From Cocos nucifera (Eukaryota; Streptophyta; Magnoliopsida; Arecales; Arecaceae), in contig QRFJ01001034.1 of the NCBI GenBank assembly GCA_006176705.1, forward strand, positions 488,036-552,035: a DNA stretch of 64,000 bases. Direction: 5' to 3'. The position numbers and the translations under genes were made by a program. The notes under the pieces were generated by a model. That model saw only the letters and a list, made by a program, of their open reading frames with translations. It had not been told where the DNA came from and made no database searches. This document shows positions 11,502-21,839 of the stretch, in pieces; position 1 is the first letter of the stretch, and each line of letters starts with the position of its first letter.

Positions 11502-12530
11502 CTCAGTTACACGAACCTATCTGGGGCACACATATATTATTCTTCACCCTTAATAGAGAATCAAATAATCAATAGATACATATACAAATCTCTCTCTAAC
11601 TCCTTTACTAATTATCATTTCTTTCTCATGTTTTACTTATTCAATGTTTTATCTGCTCAAGTTGAATATTTTGATTCAATAAATCAATTCAATATGGTAA
11701 AGCCTAAGTATCATTTAGGCGTTATATCCTAGGATAGGTTTGCTAGTAGCCTACCTGGATCTTTAGTATGGAAAGAATTTCAATCTTTTTTTTTTTTTTT
11801 TTTTGATAATTAAGAGAATGGATCATACAAATCCATTATATATAGATACATCTAGAGAAATTAGAAAGTAAAATGTCATGAAGCTAAACAGGAAAAGTGG
11901 AGATGTTCCTAGATGGTACTTTTGGAGTGGTTGGCGGCATAGGATACCATTCGATCTAAAATACTTGATAAAAAAAATTTTCTATCTCTAATATAACTTT
12001 TTAATTTTCAAGTTTGCAAATGTTTTTATTTAATTCCCTTCATTCTCTTCATATTATCCTTTATTCTTTCTGTTTCTTCTAATTTGTAATGACTTTATAT
12101 CATAATTAAAGATTATTGATTTAAATCTTGGATGGTGCACTTCAACTATTAGGACCTATACAATTAGAGTATCTCATAGTCTTCTCCTCTCTTTCTTTGC
12201 TCTTAGAAAAGAAAAAATTACTACTATTTTTGCTTAGAACTATCACAAATATAACGATGTTAAATGCATTACCCTCTAAGTGCATGCTTATAGATAGATG
12301 CGCCACACCTTCTAAAAACTAGAAAAGTAACTCATGCCTTGGTTTTATAGAATTCGCGTCTATGATTATTTTAACACGAAAGCTTCCTACTTGGTTGCCC
12401 TATTGGTACACAAAATTCAGGCTTGGACCCCGTTGAACTAATTTAACCTTTAGCGCTGAGTTGGAGTGGTCCATCCACCACAACATACCCAACCACTAAT
12501 GACGAGCCACTTGGGTTTTTTTTTTTTTTG
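11502..12530. other. Unassigned DNA with a poly-T tract
   Basis: A run of 19 T (11786-11804) followed by GATAATTAAGAGAATGGATC resembles the inverted 3' ends of the two LINEs further right, so a short minus-strand LINE tail may lie at about 11786-12000. A second T tract is at about 12517-12531. No gene is recognised. Confidence 0.4.
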
Positions 12531-12589
12531 AAATTGTTGGGGAGAAGCTTCAGATCAAACAATATAAGTCAAGAGTACAATACCTTCTT

Positions 12590-12870
12590 TGTCGTCGGCA
12601 TCGGTGCCACCACAGCTTGGAGTGGCGAGCAGCTCCGGCTTCGAGCCGCCCACGGCTCAAAGCCATGCGGCTTGGAATCTATGCACCCCTTGACCTTGAT
12701 GGCTCCAACTTCACAACTAGCCGAACTCCAGCCGAAGCCACGCCTCCTGCCGTTGTCCCCTCGCCTAGCAAGCCAACCAAGCTCGTCCACCTGGCGGATA
12801 AGCCTTCGTACGTATAAATCCGGCGTGGACCGTATGTATACACTCTTCGCATCCCAAGGCATATTCTTTC
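12590..12870. other. GC-richer island, unrecognised
   Basis: Base composition rises sharply against the AT-rich surroundings. Both strands stay open: a plus frame runs 12528-13109 (193 codons, no familiar domain) and a minus frame 12862-12569. GACAAAGAAG followed by GTATTG on the minus strand near 12585 would fit a splice donor. I do not recognise a protein in any frame, so a captured gene fragment or single-copy DNA are only possibilities. Confidence 0.25.
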
Positions 12871-13109
12871 TTTCTTCTTCCTTAGCTTATCTATATTCAG
12901 AAGAAAAAAAAATTGAATATATTGCTGAAATGATAGGAGACACGATTAAAGCTCAGATGCCTAAAAATGATGAGATTAAGTCACTCGGTTATTCATGTAA
13001 TTACTCTAGTAAAGTACAATACATCATTAGAAACATAAACCAATTTAGGAAGGATGAGCCAGTTCACCATCCGCATACAGTACTCATTCTATATGCAGAG
13101 GGTCGCTAG

Positions 13110-14372
13110 AAGAAAGAATAAGATGTTTTTTTGTGAGTCCATCAATTGGCATAAACCCCATTACTCTACAGAAATTATGGTAGCTATGATCTTGTTTGAT
13201 AAAGGAAACAAAGTAATCTTTTATTCAAACAATATTCTGAAAGTCTGATAAAAAACAAAAGATTGCAGAGATAATAACATGCTATTCCATTCTGAGAATA
13301 TATCAATATTTGTCACCAAAAAAGAAAAGAAAATCTAAGGAAGGAGTTGAGGATCACCATACCTTTAGATGAAAGGTCGAATTCTTTTCCTCTTGTTCTT
13401 TTCTTTTCTCTTTATTTCTTTCTAAATTATTTTTCTTAAGATAGAGTGATCCCCGAAGGCTGGAGGGCCCTCGGCCCTCGATGATATGAACAGCCTAAAT
13501 GCTTCATCTTTCATCAGAAAGACATATTTATCCTTCATCACTTGTCAAAAGGACGTCTAGTTCCCAAGATTCTCCCATCATCGGTGCTTCACAGTTCTGC
13601 CAAGTGCCACTTTTATCGCGTGCGATACAGCAGTACATGTTCCTCAACTTTTATGGACCACCCAATCTCGTTTATACCCTCAAATTGATGTCCCCTAAAT
13701 CAGACTGCTACTGCTGCCGAGGGGTATTTCCGTAAATCAGGACGTCATCAGTTTATCCCCATCCTTGGCCCCAGCGATCCATGATATGGAGGAAGAAAGG
13801 GTGGGGGTGACGGAAAAGTGATGCTGTGGGCCACAAACACCTAAGACCTGGAATATACTTCTTGAGCTATGATTAGTTGCCACGTGGACATATCACGTCC
13901 ACATGCGCCTCAAATGGCAACGGCTTCTCTCTCATCTTATCCTGAATCAGCCTTGCCTGTGGTGCCGGACTTTCCCCCGTTGGTGAGGTTTACTAATGGA
14001 CCAGACTGGATCAGTTATGCGGACGGAAAAGAATCTTCAAATTGGAAAAAGAATAATGTTATGCATATATTTGCCAATTATAAGATTTGCTTCAGCAATT
14101 TTTTTTTTAAAATAAATTTTATTGCATCAATTTTCATCGTATTATTGTACGCATACTTGCAGTCAGCATTTTTCTCACCATATTTTATATTCTGATTATG
14201 TTATTCGCTGTTTGGGAAGCTTTACATGTTACAACAGATGATGTTGCCGCATGATGTAGTGAATAGTTTGGATGGATGGAGGCAACAACCATCGTTGCCC
14301 AAGTTTTTTTTTTTTTTCTTAATTGAAAGTGTACCAGAAGATTTTTTTTTTTATTATTGGAAACTCACTACG
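13110..14372. other. Mixed-composition DNA, possibly regulatory
   Basis: 13440-14040 is less AT-rich than its surroundings and carries a G-box. An ATG in good plant context (AAATGGC, 13913-13919) starts a short open frame of no recognised family, which ends at 14195. T-rich tracts lie at 14100-14112, 14306-14320 and 14342-14352. No gene can be assigned. Confidence 0.3.
13880..13902. promoter_or_regulatory. G-box with a nearby second ACGT core
   Basis: The palindrome CCACGTGG (13880-13887) is followed 8 bases later by another ACGT (13895-13898). GTGGAC and GTCCAC form an inverted repeat around ATATCAC. Paired ACGT cores are typical of bZIP/bHLH-bound plant promoters (ABRE or G-box). The motif is visible; that it works is inference. 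Confidence 0.35.
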
Positions 14373-14559
14373 TTTTTTTTTTTTTTTTGGTAAAGTAGAT
14401 GTATTATATTAAAACAAATATGAATAAATATATTTTTAAAAATAAAAAAATAAAATATTTAAAAATTAAATTGGAAGACCAGCCGTAGACCCTTCAAGAA
14501 TTGATCCTGAATGTTCAACCATAAAGAAAGTCATTCAGTTAGCAGTACTATTAACCTCT

Positions 14560-14900
14560 CAAAAAATATGCAAGATTTCTTAAAAAATGAAAGATCTCAA
14601 CATTCTTCAATAATCTTGTAATAACGGATGCCGTCTATGATCATCCAATTATGGATTAAGAGGCCATCCAACAATATCATGGAATCATCCTCCATCTAGA
14701 TTTGTGAAGTCTATAAATTTATAGATAACATAAATCAGAGCTTTCCAAGCAGCACGCAACTCTGCCAAAGAAACTATAGTATTAAAAATTTGAATACCTC
14801 TTGCTGCAACAAATATTCCAATACCACTATGAATAACAAAACCAGATCCATCGATAATGCCTTGATTTTGCACATTATCATCAAAATTAATCTTGAGAAA
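14560..14900 (-). pseudogene. LINE 1 RNase H domain remnant
   Basis: The minus frame shows INFDDN-like DNA, then DGSGFVIHSGIGIFVAAR, LAELRAAWKALIYVIYK and a decayed tail. This is the plant L1 type of RNase H, which would remove RNA from the RNA-DNA hybrid. The acidic residues of the first strand and of the AELRAAW helix can be seen. Stops cut the domain after residue ~62. Confidence 0.75.
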
Positions 14901-15204
14901 ATAAGGGGGTGGGGGCTCTTCAGAAAAATATATTCATTTAGAAGATACAGAGACCGCAAAAGAAGAGTCATAGTTTTTTCCTATTGTTGAAGATCTTGTA
15001 ATGGCAGCCAATTGTTGAAACTTTTCAGTTTGGTTGAAGCTTTTAGAAAAATCAATGAAGTACTAAGTTTTACATTTTAAAATATATGAGTATTCTATGC
15101 TAGCCAAATATTATAGGCAATATAACAGCACAAAAGAGCCTTGAACTTTTTAACACTACATAAAATGTTCTCTTTAATGGTATGCAAAAACTCCTCAATT
15201 AACA

Positions 15205-15410
15205 AGGATAAACTAATAGATATACACTGTAATGAAGAAATTCTCCATACTTAAGAAGCAATATGTGATAATAAAAGAGACATGAGAAATAGATTCGTCC
15301 TCTTTTGAACAAACACCACAATTGCTTGTAATATGAAAACCACATTGAAGTAAAATTGATTTGCAAGGAAGCCAAATCTAGGCTAATTTTCACATAAATA
15401 GAGCAACTCT
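15205..15410 (-). pseudogene. LINE 1 zinc-binding (zf-RVT-like) domain remnant
   Basis: One minus frame reads SILLQCGFHITSNCGVCSKE followed by ESISHV, the C-x2-C and downstream histidine pattern of the zinc-binding domain found after plant LINE reverse transcriptases. It lies upstream of the RNase H in element orientation, as expected. Confidence 0.7.
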
Positions 15411-16142
15411 AGGGTGAGCTTCTAATTTCTAAACCTAAGCAAAATTCAGAATTTTTTGGGGTTTAACTAGAAAGATGCAATAAAGATAAAAAAAAATTTC
15501 ACTATTAATCCAGAGGATGCACTCCAGTGCAATTAATCTCCAAACTCATCATAGGGGATAGGTACAGATAAAACTTTATCCACCAAATCTTTAGAAAAAG
15601 TTTGCATCAATGCAGCCTGATCTTATATATGGTCACCTACTTTAAAATCTTTCACCATAGTACCTTCAATTGCCAAAATATTTACTTATGCTGGCCAATG
15701 TTCCAAGGATAGAAAGCACCATATGGATATATTGGGACAATAATTGTTGACCATGCTCCATACTTAGCCTACATAATCAACTCTAAAAGCCATCCCACCA
15801 TAAAAAATATTTCACAGTATGCTTAATAATTAGAGCATCATTTCTAGTAAGCAATATCTCGATGTGATTAATAAACATGATCCTAAGAAATAAGATGCAT
15901 CCTTCTAGAAGTATCACTTGAGCCCCAAAGAAAGTTCAATAATACTTTCCATCTTCAACAGCACTCCTCGTCCCATCGTAGATAATGTTCTCTACTTCTA
16001 TCCCTCTAGATGATTTATGAAATTTTGTATCAAGCCATTACGGTCAGAAAAAGATAATCTCTTATCCGATATAGGAATGCCCAGATATTGCCAAGTGCAA
16101 ATCACATCCATTAATACGAAAGTGACTTACCATAAATTTTCA

Positions 16143-17480
16143 TTGACAAATGAAGTATAGTATAGGCCAAAGCCAAGAAGTGAAAAAGAAAAAAAAAAAG
16201 AAGAATTGAGGAGGTGGAAAACTTAATTCCAAGCAACCAAAACTCCAATAATTAAACCCCACCCCATCGACTTAATTAATCCAAGTAGAACATACAAATA
16301 TACCAACTTGATGCCAGAGTAGTCTAGGAAACCACCAGTCTAGCCCACTCATCTCATTACAATTAAAATTCAATTTTTTGTTTTTTAAAACTCTTGACAC
16401 ATATCTATTGACACCTAACCCAATTGACCACCATATGAATTTGCTCTGCTCAATTCAGTTTAGATGAACAGGACTACATCTTGGACTGACTCGAGATCAT
16501 TGCAACAATACCTTTGCATCCTTAGCTCCATCCCTTTAACAATATTGATGACATTATACGATCACTTCATCCACATTAATGCCATGTGCAACCATCCATT
16601 GTATGATGGGTGGCATCCATGGATGTACTATACTTTATGGTCTGTATGTGTACTATAGTAGATCCATGCTAATCCCTAATGTAGCTCAACTTTATGAATG
16701 GCCAATGCTCCTTCACATCATCTCTCCCTTAGGGGCTCTTTCAACTCTATCATCACTGTAACTATTGTCTAGCTCGCCACCATCCAACTCTATTGAAATC
16801 ATTGCTTTAAACTAAACACCTGTCTCTTCATTGCCTTACCCCATCACCAAGGCATCCACTACTTCTCATTCTTAATTTTAGATCACCATTGCAACCTTGC
16901 CTCTACACCAAAATACCACCATATCCACTACTTCTCATTCTTAATTTTAGATCACCATTGTAACCTTGCCTCTACACCAAAATACCACCATAGACTCCAC
17001 ACTATATGTATACCACGTTATTACCACAACACCACCTGTTATACCTTCATGGCTAATGTCACACATGCCACAAGCCACAAATGGGATGATTACTGCCACT
17101 GTTAAGACTTCTAGCTCATCCCATATAACTCTATATAGAATAGGACCATGCTCACTACTCTTGAGGCCTTACCTCAATGCTAAAACCCAATCACAGCCTC
17201 CACACTCTATTGCTCCACTTATAGCCATCACTTGCCATTACTCTATTATGACCTTCACGCACTTCGTTGCATGGTCAGCTCGGCTATAACAATCACTGCT
17301 AGGGCTTAAGAGTCAATCCAAATAAAAAAGTCCCATACCAAGGAAAGAATAGGATGAAAGGTGAGGGAGGAGATGGAAAGGGGGAGAGAGGAGCAATGAG
17401 AGCATGGGTATGTGGTTGGCTTCTTGGCCAAAAGCATAGAAGAGACCAAAGCGGGGTTGACATGATGGCTAGGGTTAGGC
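16143..17480. other. C-rich, CCA-containing DNA between the two LINEs
   Basis: The plus strand is rich in CCA, CCACC and CTC between 16400 and 17300 (GGTGG on the other strand). Open frames such as 16966-17289 have no motif I recognise. An A-rich run lies at 16176-16202. The origin is unknown. Confidence 0.3.
16854..16991. repeat. 69-bp tandem duplication
   Basis: Two adjacent copies (16854-16922 and 16923-16991) start ATCCACTACTTCTCATTC. I see one clear mismatch (GCAACC against GTAACC), so the duplication is recent. Confidence 0.9.
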
Positions 17481-17589
17481 TTTTTTTTTAATTTTTTTTG
17501 GATAAAATGGATACATTAAATTAAACTAGACATATAAAAATATATATATGAGAATAAAAAAATAAAATATTAACTAACTAAATAAAAAG

Positions 17590-18085
17590 ATCAGTCATAG
17601 AAATCCATAAAATTGATCTTTTATGATTAGCTATATAAGATACCATCTAGTCAGTAGCATTATTAGCTTTACGATAGATATGCAAAATATCAAAAGTAGT
17701 TAAAGAGTGTAGCATTCTCCATCAATCCTTTAATAAAGGATGCAGACTACTATCATTAAGAGATGGATTAGAAAGTTATCTAACAACCATCATAGAATTG
17801 CCCTGCAGCCAAATTCGTACAGCCCATAAAGTGTATATAGTATATATTAAACCTTCCCATATAGCATGCAACTCTATTGTAGGAACCATGGCATCAAAAA
17901 TTTCAATACTTCCTATTGCAATAAAAGCACCAGTAGCACTTCTAATAATAAAAGTACATCCATCAAAATCACCTTTATCCTGCACATTGCCATCAAACTT
18001 AATATTGAGGAAATAGAGGATAATGAAATATATAAGTTTGGAAGGTGCAGAGACTGCAAAAGAAGAGTTGTAGATTTTCTCTATT
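17590..18085 (-). pseudogene. LINE 2 RNase H domain remnant
   Basis: The minus frame is open from inside the MITE through the domain (17776-18162). It shows IKFDGNVQDKGDFDGCTFII, ATGAFIAIGSIEIFDAMV, then TIELHAIWEGLIYTIYTLW and IWLQGNSMMVVR. After a stop, HIYRKANNATDW carries the C-terminal histidine and aspartate. The third catalytic position, usually the D of EGDS in this family, is N here (QGNS). The first ~23 residues of the open frame come from the MITE, not the LINE. Confidence 0.8.
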
Positions 18086-18093
18086 ATCAAATA
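18085..18093. repeat. Left TSD of the MITE
   Basis: TATCAAATA, identical to 18284-18292. Confidence 0.85.
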
Positions 18094-18283
18094 GAAAAAT
18101 ACTTTACTCACTATTGGCGGTGAGGCTCCACGCTCACCGCTCGCAGTGATTGGCTCACGCACGAACTTGAAAGATTTTTTTTTTGGATATTATGCTTTTT
18201 TTCCTTTCGGGCCTGCGTGTGAGTCAATCACCACGGGTGATAAGCGCGGAGCCTCACTGCCCATGGTAAGCAAAGTATTTTTC
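18094..18283. mobile_element. Mutator-like MITE with 9-bp target duplication
   Basis: The ends GAAAAATACTTT and AAAGTATTTTTC open inverted repeats of about 67 bp, so most of the 190-bp element is a foldback; the arms look roughly 80% identical. Perfect 9-bp direct repeats, TATCAAATA, flank it at 18085-18093 and 18284-18292. A 9-bp duplication is the mark of Mutator-like transposases. LINE fragment 1 lacks the element at the matching place (about 14985), giving a natural empty site. There is no coding capacity. Confidence 0.85.
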
Positions 18284-18292
18284 TATCAAATA
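18284..18292. repeat. Right TSD of the MITE
   Basis: TATCAAATA, identical to 18085-18093. Confidence 0.85.
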
Positions 18293-18469
18293 TCTCTTAG
18301 TGATAGCCTACTGAAGGAACTCATGGCCCTGCATATAAGCTTTTAGAAAAATTAGCACTCTGTCTAGAATCTTAAAGTACATCATTCTTTTTCAACTAGA
18401 TATTATAGGACTCAGATAGTTTCTAACTTTTATCATTGGTAGAAAAATTTTCTTTAATAATTTACAAAA

Positions 18470-18640
18470 ATTCTTCAAGCATCAAAGATAAATAGATAAA
18501 TAAACACTATAATGAGGCAAGTCTCCATAACTGAGAAGCAACTCTAAAGTATAACATAAGATAAAGATTTCCCCACATCTGGGCAAAAATCACAAATATG
18601 AAAACCTCACTGACATAATATGGCCTTACATGATAACCAA
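18470..18640 (-). pseudogene. LINE 2 zinc-binding domain remnant
   Basis: The minus frame reads WHWLSCKAILCQ, stop, GFHICDFCPDVGKSLSYV, the counterpart of the LINE 1 domain with the C-x2-C pair kept. Confidence 0.65.
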
Positions 18641-19559
18641 TGCCATGCTAATTTTCATATAAATAAAATAACTTTGGGATGAACCTCTAATCTCTAGACT
18701 CATGCAAAACTCAAAATACTTTGGGGTTTAGATAAAAAATATGATAAAGATCTAAACTTTGATAGTTAACCCAAAGATGAACCCCACTTCAACTTGTCCC
18801 TACGTTCACCACGAGGTATAGGCATAAACAAAATTCTATCCACTAACTTCATCGAAAAAACTTGTGCTAGGGTAGTTTGATTCTATTTATGTTCACTAGA
18901 TGTAATAACATCTTTAATTATAATATCTTCAACTATCAAACTATATATTAACAAAAGTAAACCATTGAGCTAGAGATAAAGAGCTCAACTAAGGATCTTG
19001 TACAATATTTATAGATGCACCATTTCCTACGCATCATTTAATATTAGAATAAATAATAGGAGCATCATAATAAGTTTTCTTTTAAACTAAAGAAGCACTA
19101 CGTGGATATGTTGGAAAAGAGTTAAATGACCAAGAATCATACTTCATGCTCATAAATGAGCTCCAAAAACCATTCTACCATAAAAGATGCCTCATAGTAT
19201 GCTTAGCTATAAGAGCATCACTTCTAATGATTAAAGAAAAAAAATGCTCAAACCACTATCCCAAGTTGCTACAAGTATGATCCTAAGAAACAAGATACAC
19301 CCTTCTAGAGTTATCATTTGAATGCCAAAGAAAATTTTGCATAATGTTTTCCAAATTCAAAAATGCTTCTCTTGAAAAATAATGTGAGAGAGTAAATAGA
19401 CATAAAGAGCAGAAAGCTTTGACTTAATAAGAATAACTTCACCCATAGAGCCCTCCACTTCTAACCATTTAAATGATTTAAAAAATTCTGAATAATACCA
19501 TTATAATAAGATGCAGACAATCTCCTAGCCCCAAATATCATCATGTGTCACACACTTGT

Positions 19560-19840
19560 TAATATGTAAGTGATTTTTGATGCATTGTTTGATAAGTGTA
19601 TTAACTTTTAGGCTAAATTTAATCATAGATTTCTTAAAATTTACCCTCTAATCAAAAGCTACATGATAATTCTTAAAATGGTCAATGAAGTCCTCGCATT
19701 AATTATTTAGAGTTACCATAGCAAACAAAATACAATCATTCGCAAATGAGAGGTAAGATATAAATACTCTTATTCTGTCAGGCTAATAAATAGATTATAA
19801 ATTATTTTCAACTGAAAATGAAAGAAAATTTTCAGAGTAT
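19560..19840 (-). pseudogene. LINE 2 reverse transcriptase palm remnant
   Basis: The minus frame reads PDRIRVFISYLSFANDCILF, then stops, then FIDHFKNYHVAFD and RVNFKKS. This matches the RT catalytic block, where active elements have FADD; here the motif is FAND. Two stops lie within 50 codons. Confidence 0.8.
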
Positions 19841-19841
19841 G

Positions 19842-20171
19842 TGTAGAAATTCCTATGCCCCCAACCAAAAGGGTCATACAAGCATAAAAGGCGACAACCT
19901 ATCAATAATATACTAAAACATGCAAGGTAATAATCATAATCCAAGATCTAGTAATTTAAACTATGAAGTATTCATGACTTTCATATTCAGACAACTCCAT
20001 TCACATAATTCACATATTTCTACATAAAGCAGCATAAAGATAGTTTTACCAAAATTTAAAGGTTGGCCCGATGTAGTTAACTTGATCCTCACTTTAGTCT
20101 CACAATCCAACCTCTACTCGTTTACTTTTATGCCTCACACTCTGTAAAAGTATAAAAATTAAAAGAATGAG
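19842..20171 (+). repeat. Candidate gypsy LTR, left part
   Basis: Begins TGTAGAAATTCC right after LINE homology stops and is cut by the Athila-like insertion at 20172. Its other part would be 56463-57599, which ends GCATGACA followed by a decayed initiator-Met primer-like site. Joined, the LTR would be about 1.47 kb. I found no second copy in the window, so this is inference from the ends alone. Confidence 0.35.
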
Positions 20172-21174
20172 TGATAATTACCACAAATGCACTAATAAAA
20201 GCAATAATTTATTAATTAATTTATTTTTATTTTTAAAAATTAAATATTTTTATTTATTATTTTTAAAAAATATATTCATCAATGAAAGAGTTCATTTTTT
20301 TGGTCATAATGAAATAAGTTTGGAGCAAAATGAAATTAAAATAGAGCCGATATGAATTTTCAAAAAAAAAAATTAATTTGGCTCAGCTGGCTCGCCCAGC
20401 CAAGCCGACGCGCTCAGCCAAGCCATTGCATTCAGCTCAGCTGGTGCGCCATCCAAGTTGGCTCAACCACAGGAGCTGACCCATCGATCCATAAAATTAG
20501 GCATGGACCACCAGCTCAGCAGAAGGCAGCAAATCATAGGTTGCCATATGGTGGACCAAGATCCTTAAAGGATTTACAGAAAATCTATTACGACTCATGG
20601 GACATTTTGATCATTTCAAGTGGCAAAGTTAGGCGGTGATTGGTTGCATGTGCAGTGTGGCTGGTTCATGTGGTCTAGGTTGATTGCGGTAAAGATCCGA
20701 TGGTGTGAGTTAATTCCTGGTTTGATTCAAAGTCTTTATCCCCTGCTACACCATCCGACGGTTCACAACCATCCCAATAGAGATCCGATGGCTGATAATG
20801 CTCCTGATGGTTATTATTCTCTCTAATGTGCGATCTAATGGTTTCGGCTTCGATGGGACAGCCAGTATTCAATCCGACTGGAAAAAGGATTTTAGAATGA
20901 TTTATGATGCGATCCAATGATCGAAACCCTCCAGATCAACTCCATCCAATGATCAAAATTTAATCTGACTTAATCTGAGCTTTTAAAACTTGATTTTTGA
21001 TGATTTTAGGATAATTTGATCAAGATCTGATGGCTACAACTCATGGAATTGCATAAAATTTGATCTAGGGACTCTTTTAATCTAATTTTTGCCTGGATTT
21101 CTTCATATTTGATGATCAAAACTCCTCCTTAGTCCTACATTGCCTAGAAACTATGGATTCAACCCTCCAATACC

Positions 21175-21182
21175 TATAAATA
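21175..21182 (+). promoter_or_regulatory. TATA box of the Athila-like LTR
   Basis: TATAAATA within CCTATAAATAAGGACTC; the same string is kept in the 3' LTR at 55852-55859. Confidence 0.65.
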
Positions 21183-21542
21183 AGGACTCTAGGCCAACAA
21201 AATCAATCATCTTTGATCAAAGAGAGGGAAAGGTCCAAGGTGGGAGCCATACTTGGGTTAAAGGCTGCTTCAAGGCAACGGATGCTATGAAAAAGAGCTG
21301 TCTCCTATGCCATCTTCATGTCGACATTGATCTAAGATTGAGATCACATCTTTTCTAATTTTTCTTTCTTTTCTACTTTTTTTAAATTTTATATATTTAA
21401 ATTTTAAATTAAATTTTAATTAATATTAATTTTATTTTTTATTCTTTAAATTTTAGTCTTTTATTTTTGTTATTTTATTTTTCTATTCTTTAAATTTTTG
21501 TACTTTAATTTTATTGCACTTTATTTTTATTGCAAGTAGATG

Positions 21543-21567
21543 CTAAGATCTAACTAGTAGATCTTAG
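21543..21567 (+). other. Conserved hairpin in the Athila-like LTR
   Basis: CTAAGATCTA and TAGATCTTAG form a perfect 10-bp stem with a 5-base loop. The 3' LTR copy (56217-56241) keeps both arms, while the loop has changed from ACTAG to ACTGG. It lies downstream of the TATA box, in the region expected to be R or U5, so it would be present in the element RNA. Confidence 0.7.
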
Positions 21568-21820
21568 TACCAAATTTAATTTTTTACACCATTTAATTTT
21601 TATTTTTTATTTATAATTTTAATTTTTAACTTTAACTTTATTTTCAAAACTCTTTTTCTTTTTTTTATAAAAATAAAAAATTTAAAATTAAAATACTATT
21701 TTTTCTATGGATTTGATCCAACTCACTACTTTCTATATATTTTTAATCAATTTAAGAAGTCAAAACTAAATTGATAAATATGGTGTCTTAACGACAACAT
21801 CATGCTCTTATTAAAATTTT

Positions 21821-21838
21821 TGACATCGTTGTCGAGGA
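21821..21838 (+). promoter_or_regulatory. Decayed primer-binding site, first copy
   Basis: TGACATCGTTGTCGAGGA follows the 5' LTR by 7 bases and resembles the Asp-tRNA-type site of Athila elements with several transitions. A second, better-kept look-alike, TGATGCCGTTGCTGGAGA, follows near 21912. Confidence 0.7.
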
Positions 21839-21839
21839 T

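Larger units (their letters stand above)
14373..16142 (-). mobile_element. LINE fragment 1 (L1-type, 3' part)
   Basis: The element runs right to left and ends in a poly-A tail, seen here as T14373-14388. Reading the minus strand from the tail upward gives an RNase H domain, a zinc-binding domain and a degenerate stretch that would sit between RT and that domain. Most blocks align with LINE fragment 2. The RT core is absent and homology fades near 16142, so it is 5'-truncated, as is usual for LINEs. Many stops and frameshifts make it inactive. Confidence 0.8.
17481..19840 (-). mobile_element. LINE fragment 2 (L1-type) carrying a MITE
   Basis: This has the same orientation and family as LINE fragment 1, with its tail at 17481 (poly-T on the plus strand). 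It extends further 5' and includes part of the RT palm. Domains on the minus strand from 5' to 3' are RT (19560-19840), zinc-binding (~18470-18640) and RNase H (17590-18085). A 190-bp MITE interrupts it at 18094-18283. Stops throughout show it is dead. It ends next to TGTAG at 19842, where a gypsy LTR may begin. Confidence 0.8.
20172..21813 (+). repeat. 5' LTR of the Athila-like element
   Basis: Starts TGATAATTACCA and ends CTCTTATTA (TTATCA in the partner). It contains a GCTCAGC/AGCCAAGCC-rich patch near 20380-20470, a TATA box (21175-21182) and a U5 hairpin (21543-21567). It is 1642 bp against 1674 bp for the 3' copy, with many substitutions, implying an old insertion. Confidence 0.92.

Noticed and set aside
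12400..12480. Possible tRNA-like or SINE A/B boxes
   Set aside because: No cloverleaf can be drawn and the B-box consensus is not met.
12528..13109. 193-codon plus-strand frame as a host gene
   Set aside because: It starts in a T-rich tract, has no recognised domain and changes composition halfway; reported only as an unexplained island.
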